Source of the DNA: Osedax symbiont Rs1
Lineage (GTDB): Bacteria > Pseudomonadota > Gammaproteobacteria > Pseudomonadales > Balneatricaceae
DNA length: 64,000 bases
Direction of reading: 5' to 3'
NCBI GenBank assembly: GCA_000416275.1
Contig: ASZJ01000089.1
Span: forward strand, 1 to 64,000
A program made the position numbers and the translations under genes. Under the pieces are notes generated by a model that worked only from the letters and a program-made list of their open reading frames with translations, ran no database searches and had not been told where the DNA came from. The number at the start of each line of letters is the position of its first letter. The first letter of the stretch is position 1. Positions 12,756-21,440 of this stretch are shown one piece after another.

Positions 12756-12931
12756 TGACTACGATTCTCGTGTTGATATTTCTTATTAAGGGCTATAAAT
12801 ATTTTTTTCTGATTCAACCAAGGCTGAACCAAATTAAAGCCGATCACTAAAATTGCAATGGCGAAACTAAGCCAGACATACAAGCCGTGACCACCCATCT
12901 CAAAAAAAGCTACCAAAGATCCAAACTGCAT
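12752..12931 (-). CDS. ccmD: Small heme exporter protein CcmD
   Basis: This 59-residue single-pass membrane protein stabilises the CcmABC-CcmE complex. The reading starts [16 protein letters not shown], followed by a membrane helix ([19 protein letters not shown]) and a basic cytoplasmic tail. The FxxMGGHGxYVW signature is typical of CcmD. Its TGA overlaps the ccmE ATG, and its start is 12 bp from the ccmC stop, exactly where CcmD belongs. Confidence 0.93.
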   Translation of the reverse strand: MQFGSLVAFFEMGGHGLYVWLSFAIAILVIGFNLVQPWLNQKKIFIALNKKYQHENRSQ

Positions 12932-12943
12932 TAAAATCTCACC

Positions 12944-13714
12944 TTATCTATCAATTTCTGTGACTAGTTTTTTCACCCAGGCGGTTCTTTTTTCACGCGT
13001 TAGAATTTCATTTCGCAATCTGACAATCATCGCTGTCGCAAAAAAACAGTAAAAGCCAACCACCATCACCAACAGCGGTAGCCACATTTCTATTGGCATA
13101 GCGGGCTTTTCAGTCAAGGTAAATGTCGCAGGCTGGTGCAGCGTATTCCACCAATCCACTGAATATTTAATAATCGGAATATTCACCAGCCCTACCAGCG
13201 ATAAAATAGCGGTTGAACGAGCAGCTGTTTCAGGTTTTTCCATTGCCGAATAGAGCGCCATAATTCCAAAATATAAAAACAGCAATATTAACATCGATGT
13301 CAATCTTGCATCCCATACCCACCAAGAACCCCAGGTAGGCTTGCCCCATATAGCACCAGTAATCAAAGCCAAGAACGCCATAGAAGCACCGATCGGAGCA
13401 CATGTGTACGCGACCATGTCAGCTACTTTGATTTTCCAAATAATACCGATAGCTCCGGACAGCGCCATCGTTATATAAATAGATTGGGCTAAGATAGCAC
13501 TGGGAACATGAATATAGATAATTCGAAAACTATTACCTTGTTGATAATCTTGAGGGGCGAACAACAGCGCCCAAACAAAGCCGGTGACCAACAGGGCAAT
13601 AGCTAGAGTGGCGAAGAAAGGTAGTAGCGTACCAGTAATTTGGTAACACCATTTTGGGGATGCCAACTGATAGAACCATTTTGGCAGGACTGGCTGTTTA
13701 GCTGTCTTCATCAA
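12944..13714 (-). CDS. ccmC: Heme handling protein CcmC
   Basis: CcmC is an inner-membrane protein that loads heme onto CcmE. The 256-residue protein has six hydrophobic segments and the tryptophan-rich motif WGSWWVWDARLTS near residue 130, with flanking histidines (YIHVPSA before and LHQPAT after the motif) in the expected positions. Its start overlaps the ccmB stop by 4 bases. Confidence 0.96.
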   Translation of the reverse strand: MMKTAKQPVLPKWFYQLASPKWCYQITGTLLPFFATLAIALLVTGFVWALLFAPQDYQQGNSFRIIYIHVPSAILAQSIYITMALSGAIGIIWKIKVADMVAYTCAPIGASMAFLALITGAIWGKPTWGSWWVWDARLTSMLILLFLYFGIMALYSAMEKPETAARSTAILSLVGLVNIPIIKYSVDWWNTLHQPATFTLTEKPAMPIEMWLPLLVMVVGFYCFFATAMIVRLRNEILTREKRTAWVKKLVTEIDR

Positions 13715-14382
13715 TTACTCACCGATACTCTTAAAGATGCTGCTATTGCAAAAGGGGCTAATACTATACTCAGCGCCAGTATTGCACCTAAAATAGCCAG
13801 ATAAGCTGTAACAGGTAAATTCTGCGTAGCACCTTGTACTGCACTTGCCCCGAAAATTAACACGGGGATATATAAAGGGATGACTAAGAGCGAAATCAGC
13901 ACTCCGCCTTTTTTGAGCCCCACCGTTAATGCTGAGGCAATCGCACCAATTAAACTCAGAGCTGGCGTACCTATTAACAAACTCAGCACTAAAGTAGGAA
14001 TTGCCTGAGTCGGTAAAAATAACATCACCGCGAGTAACGGCGCTATAAGGGTTAATGGTAAACCAGTTGTTAGCCAGTGAGCGAGTGCTTTGGCCAACGC
14101 AATCATGTAAGTAGATTCCGAACTGAGCATCAACTGCTCTAGCGTGCCGTCCTCGAAGTCTGCTTTGAATAAATTATCTAGCGATAACAGAGCCGCTAAC
14201 AAGGCGGAAACCCACAGCACTCCCGGTGCTAATGCAGATAAAAAATCGGCGGCAGGACTTACACCTAAGGGAAACAGCGTCACAACCATAACGAAAAAAA
14301 GCAAAGGATTTAGCAGATCTCCTTTACGCCTGTAGGCCAACAGTAAATCTTTATGAAGCTCAGCCCAGAAAACTCTTATCAT
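13711..14382 (-). CDS. ccmB: Heme exporter permease CcmB
   Basis: CcmB is the membrane subunit of the CcmAB ABC transporter, which drives release of holo-CcmE. The 223-residue protein has six predicted membrane helices, and its N-terminus includes AELHKDLLLAYRRKGD, the usual CcmB opening. A 122-bp gap with a strong hairpin separates it from the upstream ccmA; every other junction in this part of the operon overlaps or is very short. Confidence 0.95.
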   Translation of the reverse strand: MIRVFWAELHKDLLLAYRRKGDLLNPLLFFVMVVTLFPLGVSPAADFLSALAPGVLWVSALLAALLSLDNLFKADFEDGTLEQLMLSSESTYMIALAKALAHWLTTGLPLTLIAPLLAVMLFLPTQAIPTLVLSLLIGTPALSLIGAIASALTVGLKKGGVLISLLVIPLYIPVLIFGASAVQGATQNLPVTAYLAILGAILALSIVLAPFAIAASLRVSVSN

Positions 14383-14411
14383 ATATTATCTTAATAATTA
14401 TTATCTTTTCC

Positions 14412-14435
14412 CCCCTGCGTATCACTACGCAGGGG
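14412..14435. promoter_or_regulatory. Perfect hairpin between ccmA and ccmB
   Basis: CCCCTGCGTA (14412-14421) pairs with TACGCAGGGG (14426-14435) around the loop TCAC, a perfect 10-bp GC-rich stem. It sits in the only long gap inside the ccm operon. In the direction of ccm transcription the stem is followed by an A-rich run, not T, so it looks more like an mRNA-processing or stability element, or an attenuator of another type, than a Rho-independent terminator. Confidence 0.6.
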
Positions 14436-14504
14436 TTGAATTTTATTGTATTTGACATTGCCTGCAGCTAATTTGCAATCTCTATTTAGCCCGACAAAAA
14501 CAAA

Positions 14505-15152
14505 TTAAGTTCCCAGATTGTCGAGACAAATTTTGCTCACCGCTGCATTCATCTGTAGAGGCTGATGAGTCGTTAAAATAACCGCGCCGCCTCCGCTAAC
14601 ATAACTGGCGATATGCTCTTCTATATTGGCGACGCCTTCTATATCTATCGCGGTAAAGGGCTCATCTAAAATCCATACAGTATTAGCAAAGTTCGCAGCT
14701 GGGAGCATAAACAACCTCGCTAAGTTAACCCGTCTCTTTTGACCTGCTGATAAATTTTGACACTCGACATCTGCAAAGTACTGCAGGCCAACTTTTTTCA
14801 ATGCCGAGTCAATCAAGTCCGCATCCAATTGCGGTTGAATCTTCGTATACCAGGTTAAATTCTCTCTCGCACTTAATCCAGATTTAACACTGAGATTATG
14901 TCCGACATATAACAGCGCTCTATTATATGCAGCCCTTACCTCAGCAAGTGTTTGACCAAGGTATTCTACCTGCCCCTCATAACCTTGATACAAGCCCGCT
15001 AAGATCCGTAATAATGATGTTTTTCCACTGCCATTTTTGCCAATTAAATGAATAATCTGACCTTGTTCTAATTGAAAAGACAAATTCTCAAACAGTATCC
15101 TGTCATCTCTTTCACAATAGAGTTCAGTGATATTTAACAACCGAGGGTGCAC
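14505..15152 (-). CDS. ccmA: Heme exporter ATPase CcmA
   Basis: CcmA is the ATPase of the CcmAB complex in cytochrome c maturation. The 215-residue protein has Walker A LIGKNGSGKTSLLRIL near residue 35, the ABC signature LSAGQKRRVNLARL near 136 and Walker B WILDEPFTAID near 163. It is the first gene of the ccm operon, and its promoter must lie in the 540 bp shared with the divergent FliK-like gene. Confidence 0.95.
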   Translation of the reverse strand: MHPRLLNITELYCERDDRILFENLSFQLEQGQIIHLIGKNGSGKTSLLRILAGLYQGYEGQVEYLGQTLAEVRAAYNRALLYVGHNLSVKSGLSARENLTWYTKIQPQLDADLIDSALKKVGLQYFADVECQNLSAGQKRRVNLARLFMLPAANFANTVWILDEPFTAIDIEGVANIEEHIASYVSGGGAVILTTHQPLQMNAAVSKICLDNLGT

Positions 15153-15695
15153 ATCAACATCCTTAATTTAAACTACATTTATTACAGCCTCAGCCGATAA
15201 TAAATACATTATATTTCTGTATTAGACACTCGCGCCTCTACCTTTTAGCAGAATTCTAGTGCGAGGCTCGCAACAGTTGCCAGTGAGCGACAACCAAAAC
15301 ACCTAGATACCGATGCAGCGCTTGCTATCGGGCATTATAAACGCTTATTGTTGTAAGTAGCATTGCTATAGATCACTTTTTAGCGATATTCAGTAATAAT
15401 TTCAAGGCTCGCTATTATTTTACTATTTGCAGAGCCTAGCGAGCTCTTATATCAGTAAAACCTTAGTCAACTCGTTAACTTTTCGCGCAAGTCATGGTTT
15501 GACGATAGTTATAAGGTGTAAAATAAGTTTACAGTAGCGACTTAACTCAGGTAGTGACGATCTTCTTTGGCACAGGCTATCTAACGATGACTTTTTGAGG
15601 TTTGGCAATTCAATCACTGTTGACTAGCACTCTCTCTACGATCACTGCTGTATGTTTAAACTGATTTCAAATAACACTATTACGAGGCTGTTCAC
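15153..15695. other. Divergent intergenic region, ccmA / FliK-like gene
   Basis: About 540 bp separate the divergent ccmA and FliK-like genes and should hold promoters for both. GAGG 9 bases before the ATG at 15696 is a credible ribosome binding site. I saw no convincing small ORF, repeat copy or RNA gene, and could not place promoter elements with confidence. Confidence 0.4.
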
Positions 15696-18302
15696 ATGGA
15701 TGCCGTTGCACAAAGTAAAACCATTGATGCCAAGAGCCCAAGCCCGGTCAAATCAATCGAGGCCGCGCTACCTGCGGGCAAAACGGTGCATGCTAAAGTC
15801 ACCCATATCGCCCCTGACACAGCCCAGCCTAACGCCCATAGAATCACCTTGAAAATAAACAACACTCAAGTCGAGATCTCCGCTAAATTTTCTGGAAACC
15901 TGCCAGAGAAAGGCAGCGTGATTAGCTTGCTGCGCTCTGACAGCGGGCAAATACAATTAAAATTAGTAAAAGAGAGCAGCGCCGAACCGGCAAACAGCGC
16001 TACTAGTACAGCAAAAATAACTAGCGGCACATCGACACCCCAAACGCTCAAAGCAACTCCGAATAACGCAATCACAGCCACAGCAAATAACACCGCGAGC
16101 AGCACAACCAGCACTTCAAACAACTTGCAGATACCTCAGGGAACCAGTGGCAATGTAATTCTCAAAGCACCGGTAACTATAAACGCCAGCGGTCCAGCGC
16201 TAAATATCATTGAACAAGTAATGCCTAAAGGCACTGTCCTCAATGCAAAAGTAATCAATCAGCAACAAGTTAGCGGTGACATCCCCCCCAGAGAGAGCAG
16301 CGTCGACTTAAATCAGGGGAAAATTAACCTATTGCAAGCCAAACTAAATTCGGCAAATACTAGCTCCGTGCCAGCGAATTCCAATTTGGTTAGTCAAACA
16401 CCAAAGCAACCGATCGGAAACAGCCTCACGATCAAGACCAACTTGGCCAATACAGTCCCAAAGCACAGCACCCGGCCAATCCCCGCTCAAAATATTCAAA
16501 TTGCCAATCAGCTCTCTAATCAGCGACCTAATCAACCGCTTTCGCCCCCTACTGCAAACACTAGCCAAAAAATCGCCGGCCAGCTAAATGCGCCCAACCC
16601 AGCAAGCACTTCTAATATAGCTGCCACGACTACCAGCCCCCATGCCAATACTACTGTCATGGAGCGCAATTCAGCTGGAGCTGGCACTAGGGCGACTCAA
16701 AACACCGTCAACCTCACCGATAGTCGTCCGGCAAATCCCAGCAACACTGGCACAGCTAATCACAATCAAAACACTCTCTCATCTGCCGGCAGCGGTGTCA
16801 GTAGCGCCGTTAATTCGACATCTAACCCCTTAGCTAGCCCTGTCGTCGCTGGCATTCAGAACAATACTGCGGTGAAAGAGAGCATTGCGTCGAACAGCAA
16901 CCCTTTAACCGCGAAAACCTCCGCCCCTACAGCCCCACCCACCCAGAACTCTCCAATTATTTCCAGACCTCTGGTAAACACTCAGAATTTAGCGCAACCT
17001 ACCAACCCATCTATACCCAGCGCACCAGTGACTACCTCAAACGCAGCCACTCTCAATCCTACCCTTGCCAGTGCTGGCCAATTTACCAGCTCGACAGCGA
17101 CGCCATCCAACTCAACAAATAACATCGCTCAATCGGTCACTGCTGTGCAGAGTGCTAAAACCGCAAGCACTGCCCCAACGCCTGCTGCCAATCCAGCAAA
17201 TCCCTCCCCTACTGTGCAAATAGGGGTACAAATCACAGCTCCAGCCGCTCCCTTACCGGCATCGATTGCACAAAACCTACAATTGAGCGCATTAGCCACG
17301 CAAAATAGCACCTTGAAAATTGAAGTAGCTGGCCGGGTTGTCTCATTGCAAGCACCCGCTAACTTACCCCCTTTACAGAACCTACAGATAACCCGCACTG
17401 AAGGCACTCAAGCCAATATACAATGGCAGCAACCCAGCCAAGTTGCGACAGCGAGCCTTAGCAGCACCCCGCTGACCCCGCAACAAGTAAAACTGATCGA
17501 TCACAGTTTGCGCCAAGCTCTACCTCAGCAAATCCCCATTGCTGATGGCATCAATTTACTGGTCGCTCAATCAATACAAATTGCCAATGCCAGCAACTCT
17601 AATAAAGTACCTATCGATAAAATAGCCTTAAGTTTAATGCAGCTTTTTGGCGTTAAACCAGGCGCAAACAATAGCAGCGATACGATTAAACGCAATATTC
17701 AACAAGGCGGCCTCTTCACAGAGGGAAAGGTCGTTAGCCAACCAAATTCTCATCAGGGAGATATGAAAGGCTTTTTAGCAAAACTCAATCACTTGGCAGA
17801 GCAGCTTCCCACTGAACAAAAAGAGATGCTACAGAGCACCACCGAGCGTATGCTGGCAAGAATAACCACCAACCAGCTCACCCATGTGCAACAGCAGCAC
17901 ACTAAAACCGATATTAGTAATGAGCGAACTTTCCAGATCGACATACCTGTGCAAAACAATGAAAAACTCGACAATGTTAAAATGGAAATAAAGCAGCGCA
18001 AACACTTAACTGACGAGGGTGATTTCACCTCGATTTGGAGCGTTAAGCTCCACTTTGACTTAGAAGAACGCGGTGAGGTAGATGCCGAAGTAGCTCTCAA
18101 TCCAGAGGACAATTCAATATCCACTACTTTTTTATGTTCGAAGTTAAGCACGGTACAAGAATTAGAAAAGCGCATGACTGGATTCAGAGCACAGTTAAAT
18201 CAACAGGGATTTGAAATCCAAACGCTACACTGCACCCAGGGATCACAGACAGCGGCCGCTAACAACAGTATTAACAAACGGATAATTGATATAAGAACAT
18301 GA
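15696..18302 (+). CDS. FliK-like hook-length control domain protein
   Basis: The C-terminal 120 residues or so match the flagellar hook-length control (FliK C-terminal) domain, with IWSVKLHFDLEERGEVDAEV and the final helix region near residue 835. The first 600 residues are low-complexity, rich in N, T, S, A, P and Q, as expected of a molecular-ruler-like region. Total length is 868 residues, long for FliK. No other flagellar structural genes are nearby. The stop overlaps the FlhB-tail gene by 4 bases. This pair next to ccm also occurs in Pseudomonas. Its role in length control of an export apparatus is inferred; it may be a FliK paralogue rather than the main FliK. Confidence 0.8.
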   Translation: MDAVAQSKTIDAKSPSPVKSIEAALPAGKTVHAKVTHIAPDTAQPNAHRITLKINNTQVEISAKFSGNLPEKGSVISLLRSDSGQIQLKLVKESSAEPANSATSTAKITSGTSTPQTLKATPNNAITATANNTASSTTSTSNNLQIPQGTSGNVILKAPVTINASGPALNIIEQVMPKGTVLNAKVINQQQVSGDIPPRESSVDLNQGKINLLQAKLNSANTSSVPANSNLVSQTPKQPIGNSLTIKTNLANTVPKHSTRPIPAQNIQIANQLSNQRPNQPLSPPTANTSQKIAGQLNAPNPASTSNIAATTTSPHANTTVMERNSAGAGTRATQNTVNLTDSRPANPSNTGTANHNQNTLSSAGSGVSSAVNSTSNPLASPVVAGIQNNTAVKESIASNSNPLTAKTSAPTAPPTQNSPIISRPLVNTQNLAQPTNPSIPSAPVTTSNAATLNPTLASAGQFTSSTATPSNSTNNIAQSVTAVQSAKTASTAPTPAANPANPSPTVQIGVQITAPAAPLPASIAQNLQLSALATQNSTLKIEVAGRVVSLQAPANLPPLQNLQITRTEGTQANIQWQQPSQVATASLSSTPLTPQQVKLIDHSLRQALPQQIPIADGINLLVAQSIQIANASNSNKVPIDKIALSLMQLFGVKPGANNSSDTIKRNIQQGGLFTEGKVVSQPNSHQGDMKGFLAKLNHLAEQLPTEQKEMLQSTTERMLARITTNQLTHVQQQHTKTDISNERTFQIDIPVQNNEKLDNVKMEIKQRKHLTDEGDFTSIWSVKLHFDLEERGEVDAEVALNPEDNSISTTFLCSKLSTVQELEKRMTGFRAQLNQQGFEIQTLHCTQGSQTAAANNSINKRIIDIRT

Positions 18303-18565
18303 GTGACACAACTGACAAGCCCAACTTAGCTGTTGCCTTAAAATATGATGTCCAAGCAGGTGGCGTGCCTACCATTGTCGCGAAAGGCAAAGGCTTAATC
18401 GCGGAGAAAATAATTGAACTCGCACAGCAAAATGAAGTTCATATCCACGAAAACCCAGAACTGTTGGAAATTTTGATTCGATTGGAAATTGGCGATGAGA
18501 TTCCAGAGGCGCTGTACCGTGCTATTGCCGAAGTCATCGCCTTTACCTATAATTTAAAAAAGTAG
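18299..18565 (+). CDS. FlhB C-terminal domain-like protein (FlhB2/FhlB)
   Basis: This 88-residue soluble protein resembles only the cytoplasmic domain of the export switch FlhB/YscU: NLAVALKYDVQAGGVPTIVAKGKG, then HIHENPELLEILIRLEIGDEIP. The membrane part is absent and the self-cleaving NPTH loop is not visible, so it starts after that point. The ATGA overlap with the FliK-like gene suggests the two products work together, as FliK and FlhB do. Stand-alone FlhB tails are known in Pseudomonas, but their job there is poorly defined. Confidence 0.88.
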   Translation: MSDTTDKPNLAVALKYDVQAGGVPTIVAKGKGLIAEKIIELAQQNEVHIHENPELLEILIRLEIGDEIPEALYRAIAEVIAFTYNLKK

Positions 18566-18578
18566 TTTTCACTATATA

Positions 18579-18704
18579 CTGAGATCAGTGACTGCACTGC
18601 TGCACATCACAGCAACTGTTGACTCTATAGCGACTAGAAAAATCTTGCAGCTACCGGTGCAGTTATTATTGGCTATTCCCCGCTTTAAAGTCACAGATTC
18701 AGGT
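18579..18704 (+). repeat. RF1 dispersed repeat, copy 1 (short)
   Basis: This copy of about 125 bp has ends TGAGATCAGTGACTG and TTTAAAGTCACAGATTCAGG, an imperfect inverted pair like other RF1 copies. It fills the gap between the FlhB-tail gene and crcB, and the crcB stop lies at its right edge. The centre keeps AGCTACCGGTGCAG but has lost other conserved blocks. Confidence 0.6.
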
Positions 18705-19078
18705 TAGTGCAAAGAGCTCCCAAGATACCTCGCATAATGAAAAGTTATCAGACCTAAACCGATTTGTAAATTCAACCCCAGAGCGAGCTTCAACCAGTCC
18801 CGAAGCATTAAATGACTGTGAGTTTCTCCGATAAAAGTAGAGAAAGTTGATAGAGAACCTAAGAAGCCAGTAAATATAGCGATCTTTAAAGCATTATTAA
18901 TAAAGACGCCATTTTCTTCATAACCTAAAAACAGCCCCATCACAAAGCAGGCAAGCACATTGGCCAGCAGCGTGCCTAAAAACAAACTTTCGTACATAGT
19001 ATTGAATTTTACACCGAGCCACCAGCGCAGCAGGGCACCTAGGGAAGCACCAAACATCACACCTAATACTAGATTCAT
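18704..19078 (-). CDS. crcB: Fluoride channel CrcB/Fluc
   Basis: CrcB is a dual-topology inner-membrane channel that exports fluoride. It has four hydrophobic helices, the N-terminal GASLGALLRWW, an asparagine in LLANVLACFVMG and the signature GFLGSLSTFSTFIGE. From the ATG at 19078 it has 124 residues, the normal length. A TTG at 19087 with AGG upstream would add three residues. The leader shows no recognisable fluoride riboswitch. A single gene suggests a homodimer. Confidence 0.92.
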   Translation of the reverse strand: MNLVLGVMFGASLGALLRWWLGVKFNTMYESLFLGTLLANVLACFVMGLFLGYEENGVFINNALKIAIFTGFLGSLSTFSTFIGETHSHLMLRDWLKLALGLNLQIGLGLITFHYARYLGSSLH

Positions 19079-19154
19079 TTTGAACAAGACGATGCCTACT
19101 GTAATTTATTTGCCATGAGATTAGCATGTTTTTTAATCAGACCGTTAACAACAA

Positions 19155-19364
19155 CCCGAATCCGTGACTTCAAAGTGAATACAGAGTGTAAGATATTGGT
19201 TTTACAGTGGAATTGAATAATCTTAGCTGCAAGCTCATATGCGTCCTGCATTCGCTAAATAAATGCATCCGTGCATAAAACCCGTAGCTTCAGTGGCTAT
19301 TTTTTAAATCGTTGTAAAATCAAGATCTTGCACTATGCGTTGCTGTGGAGTCACTGATTAAGTG
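19155..19364 (+). repeat. RF1 dispersed repeat, copy 2 (long form)
   Basis: This is one of the fullest copies, about 210 bp. The left end is CCGAATCCGTGACTTCAAAG and the right end GGAGTCACTGATTAAGTG. Internally it has TTTTACAGTGGAATTGAATA and AGCTCATATGCGTCCTGCAT; the second block is shared only with the copy at 30638. It occupies most of the gap between crcB and rarA, which otherwise shows no gene. Confidence 0.75.
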
Positions 19365-19448
19365 AACAAGTTTCGATAGATAAAAGCGCTCGACAGCGGT
19401 TGCGAATTAAATTTACAGCTCTATTTATGAAAATAGTTGCAGGGTCGA

Positions 19449-20786
19449 TTAATAACGACGTTTATCACTTTGTTGATTTAATTCATCTAGATGACGTAAT
19501 TTATCCGAGATTTTAATCTCCAGTCCGCGATTACTCGGTTGGTAATAGCGTCGTTCAGCTATTTCTGCAGGCAGATATACTTCACCGGCGGCAAAGGCAT
19601 TAGGCTCATCATGGGCGTAGCGGTAATTTTCGCCATAGCCAAGGTCTTTCATTAAATCGGTGGGGGCGTTGCGTAAATGATGTGGCACTTCAAATTCAGC
19701 GTCTGCTCTAATATCCGCCCGGCACTGGTTGTACGCCAAGTATAATTTATTACTTTTAGGCGCACAGGCGCAATACACTGCCGCTTGTGCAATCGCCCGC
19801 TCGCCCTCAGCTGGGCCGACTCTTTCAAACGCATCCCAGGCAGCTAACACTATCTGCATGGCCCTTGGATCGGCATTGCCAATATCTTCTGAGGCTATCG
19901 CCACTAAGCGACGCGCAATGTACAGAGGATCCGCACCACCTTCTAAAATTCGACAGCACCAATATAAGGCCCCATCAGGTGAAGAGCCACGGACCGACTT
20001 ATGAAAAGCCGATATCATGTCGTAAAATATATCACCTTGTTTATCAAAACGTTTAACACTGTGCTGCAACACTTCTTGCAGCTGTTGCTCGCCGATAACC
20101 CTTCCCACATCGCCTGCTACCGATAAATCAGCGGCGATTTCCAGTAAGTTTAAAGCGCGTCTGGCATCACCACCACTAGCGGCTATTAAATTTTCAAAAG
20201 CTTGCCCCTCAAAAGACAACTGTAACTTAGCCAGACCATTTTTCTGATCTGCCAGCGCCTGCTTCAGCACTTGAGATATCTCATCGTCATTGAGGTTTTT
20301 TAATAGATAAACCCGCGCTCTGGAGAGCAGCGCATTATTTAGCTCGAAAGAGGGATTTTCGGTGGTAGCGCCGACAAAGATAAAAGTGCCATCTTCAATA
20401 TGCGGCAAAAAGGCATCTTGTTGAGATTTATTAAAACGGTGTACTTCATCGACAAAAAGGATCACCTTTTTGGCACTGCTCATCGCGACATGTTTTGCTT
20501 CTTCGATGGCCGCGCGTATTTCTTTGACGCCCGAGAGCACCGCAGAAATGCTCATAAAATGCGCATCGGCAGTCTGCGCAAGCAATCTCGCCAATGTGGT
20601 TTTACCCACCCCTGGCGGCCCCCAAAGTATCATTGAATGTAATGCGCCGTGCTCTATCGCCTGACGCAGCGGCTTCGCGGGGCCCAATAGATGGCTCTGA
20701 CCAATATAGCTGGCTAAACTTGCCGGCCGCATTTTAGCCGCTAAGGGCTGGTAACTAGGCTCAATCTCAGAAAATAAATCACTCAT
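19449..20786 (-). CDS. rarA: Replication-associated recombination ATPase RarA (MgsA)
   Basis: RarA is a AAA+ ATPase that acts at stalled replication forks. The 445-residue protein has Walker [17 protein letters not shown] near residue 55, Walker [17 protein letters not shown] near 110, sensor region [14 protein letters not shown], and the C-terminal tetramerisation domain with [20 protein letters not shown]. It is full length against E. coli (about 447). It begins 3 bases after the lolA stop, within the order ftsK-lolA-rarA that is common in gammaproteobacteria. Confidence 0.96.
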   Translation of the reverse strand: MSDLFSEIEPSYQPLAAKMRPASLASYIGQSHLLGPAKPLRQAIEHGALHSMILWGPPGVGKTTLARLLAQTADAHFMSISAVLSGVKEIRAAIEEAKHVAMSSAKKVILFVDEVHRFNKSQQDAFLPHIEDGTFIFVGATTENPSFELNNALLSRARVYLLKNLNDDEISQVLKQALADQKNGLAKLQLSFEGQAFENLIAASGGDARRALNLLEIAADLSVAGDVGRVIGEQQLQEVLQHSVKRFDKQGDIFYDMISAFHKSVRGSSPDGALYWCCRILEGGADPLYIARRLVAIASEDIGNADPRAMQIVLAAWDAFERVGPAEGERAIAQAAVYCACAPKSNKLYLAYNQCRADIRADAEFEVPHHLRNAPTDLMKDLGYGENYRYAHDEPNAFAAGEVYLPAEIAERRYYQPSNRGLEIKISDKLRHLDELNQQSDKRRY

Positions 20787-20789
20787 TAA

Positions 20790-21437
20790 TTAGCTATCAG
20801 CACCATCGATCATAATGTCGGTATTTTTTGGAGGGGTAAAACTGAACATATCGGCAGCAAATTTTAAATTCAACTTTGCCTTAGTCAAAATAATGGTGGT
20901 TTTTTGACCAAAAATATCGACTAACATCAACTCTTGAATCACTTTATCGGCGAAGAATAATTGAATTTTTTCGAAATTACCTTCTTTTTTAGGTAGTAAC
21001 TCGAACAATTTTTCCCGCTTTCTATCAATCAACTGCTTAATATTAAACCTTTTACTTAGCGCTTCTAAATCACCATTGAGAATCAGCGCAGCGCCATTGG
21101 TTTCACTTGGGTTTACTTTTTTACGCGTCGCCTGCTCTAGATCTTCATCATAGATCCAGATATATTTGCCATCGCTAACAATCAACTGCGGAAAAGGAGT
21201 CTTGGTTTCCCAGCGAAATTTATTCGGTCTTTGTACATTCATTTGCCCTTTTGAAACTTCCCCTTTGCGGCCTTTTTCATCTTCAGTGTACTGCTCAAAC
21301 TCTGCACTATAATTAGAAAACCCCTGCATTAGCTTTTCTAATTGCTGCACTGGACTAGCGGCAAAACTCGCGGTTGACGCCAGTAGCAAAACACTGGCGG
21401 CAACCGCCATTTTTAATCGTTTAAATTTATTCATCAT
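20790..21437 (-). CDS. lolA: Outer-membrane lipoprotein carrier LolA
   Basis: LolA is a periplasmic chaperone that carries lipoproteins from LolCDE to LolB. The 215-residue precursor has a signal peptide ending near AASVLLLASTASFA and a mature LolA fold with FSNYSAEFEQYTEDEKG and RPNKFRWETKTPFPQLIVSD. The start is an ATGATG pair 3 bases after the ftsK stop; the second ATG is equally possible. It is co-transcribed with ftsK and rarA. Confidence 0.95.
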   Translation of the reverse strand: MMNKFKRLKMAVAASVLLLASTASFAASPVQQLEKLMQGFSNYSAEFEQYTEDEKGRKGEVSKGQMNVQRPNKFRWETKTPFPQLIVSDGKYIWIYDEDLEQATRKKVNPSETNGAALILNGDLEALSKRFNIKQLIDRKREKLFELLPKKEGNFEKIQLFFADKVIQELMLVDIFGQKTTIILTKAKLNLKFAADMFSFTPPKNTDIMIDGADS

Positions 21438-21440
21438 CTG

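Noticed and set aside
15696..18565. Type III secretion apparatus
   Set aside because: Only a FliK-like and a FlhB-tail gene are present, with no other apparatus genes in the window.
19079..19150. Possible fluoride riboswitch before crcB
   Set aside because: The leader does not show the expected conserved core of the crcB riboswitch, and the gene lies close to a repeat. No riboswitch is supported.
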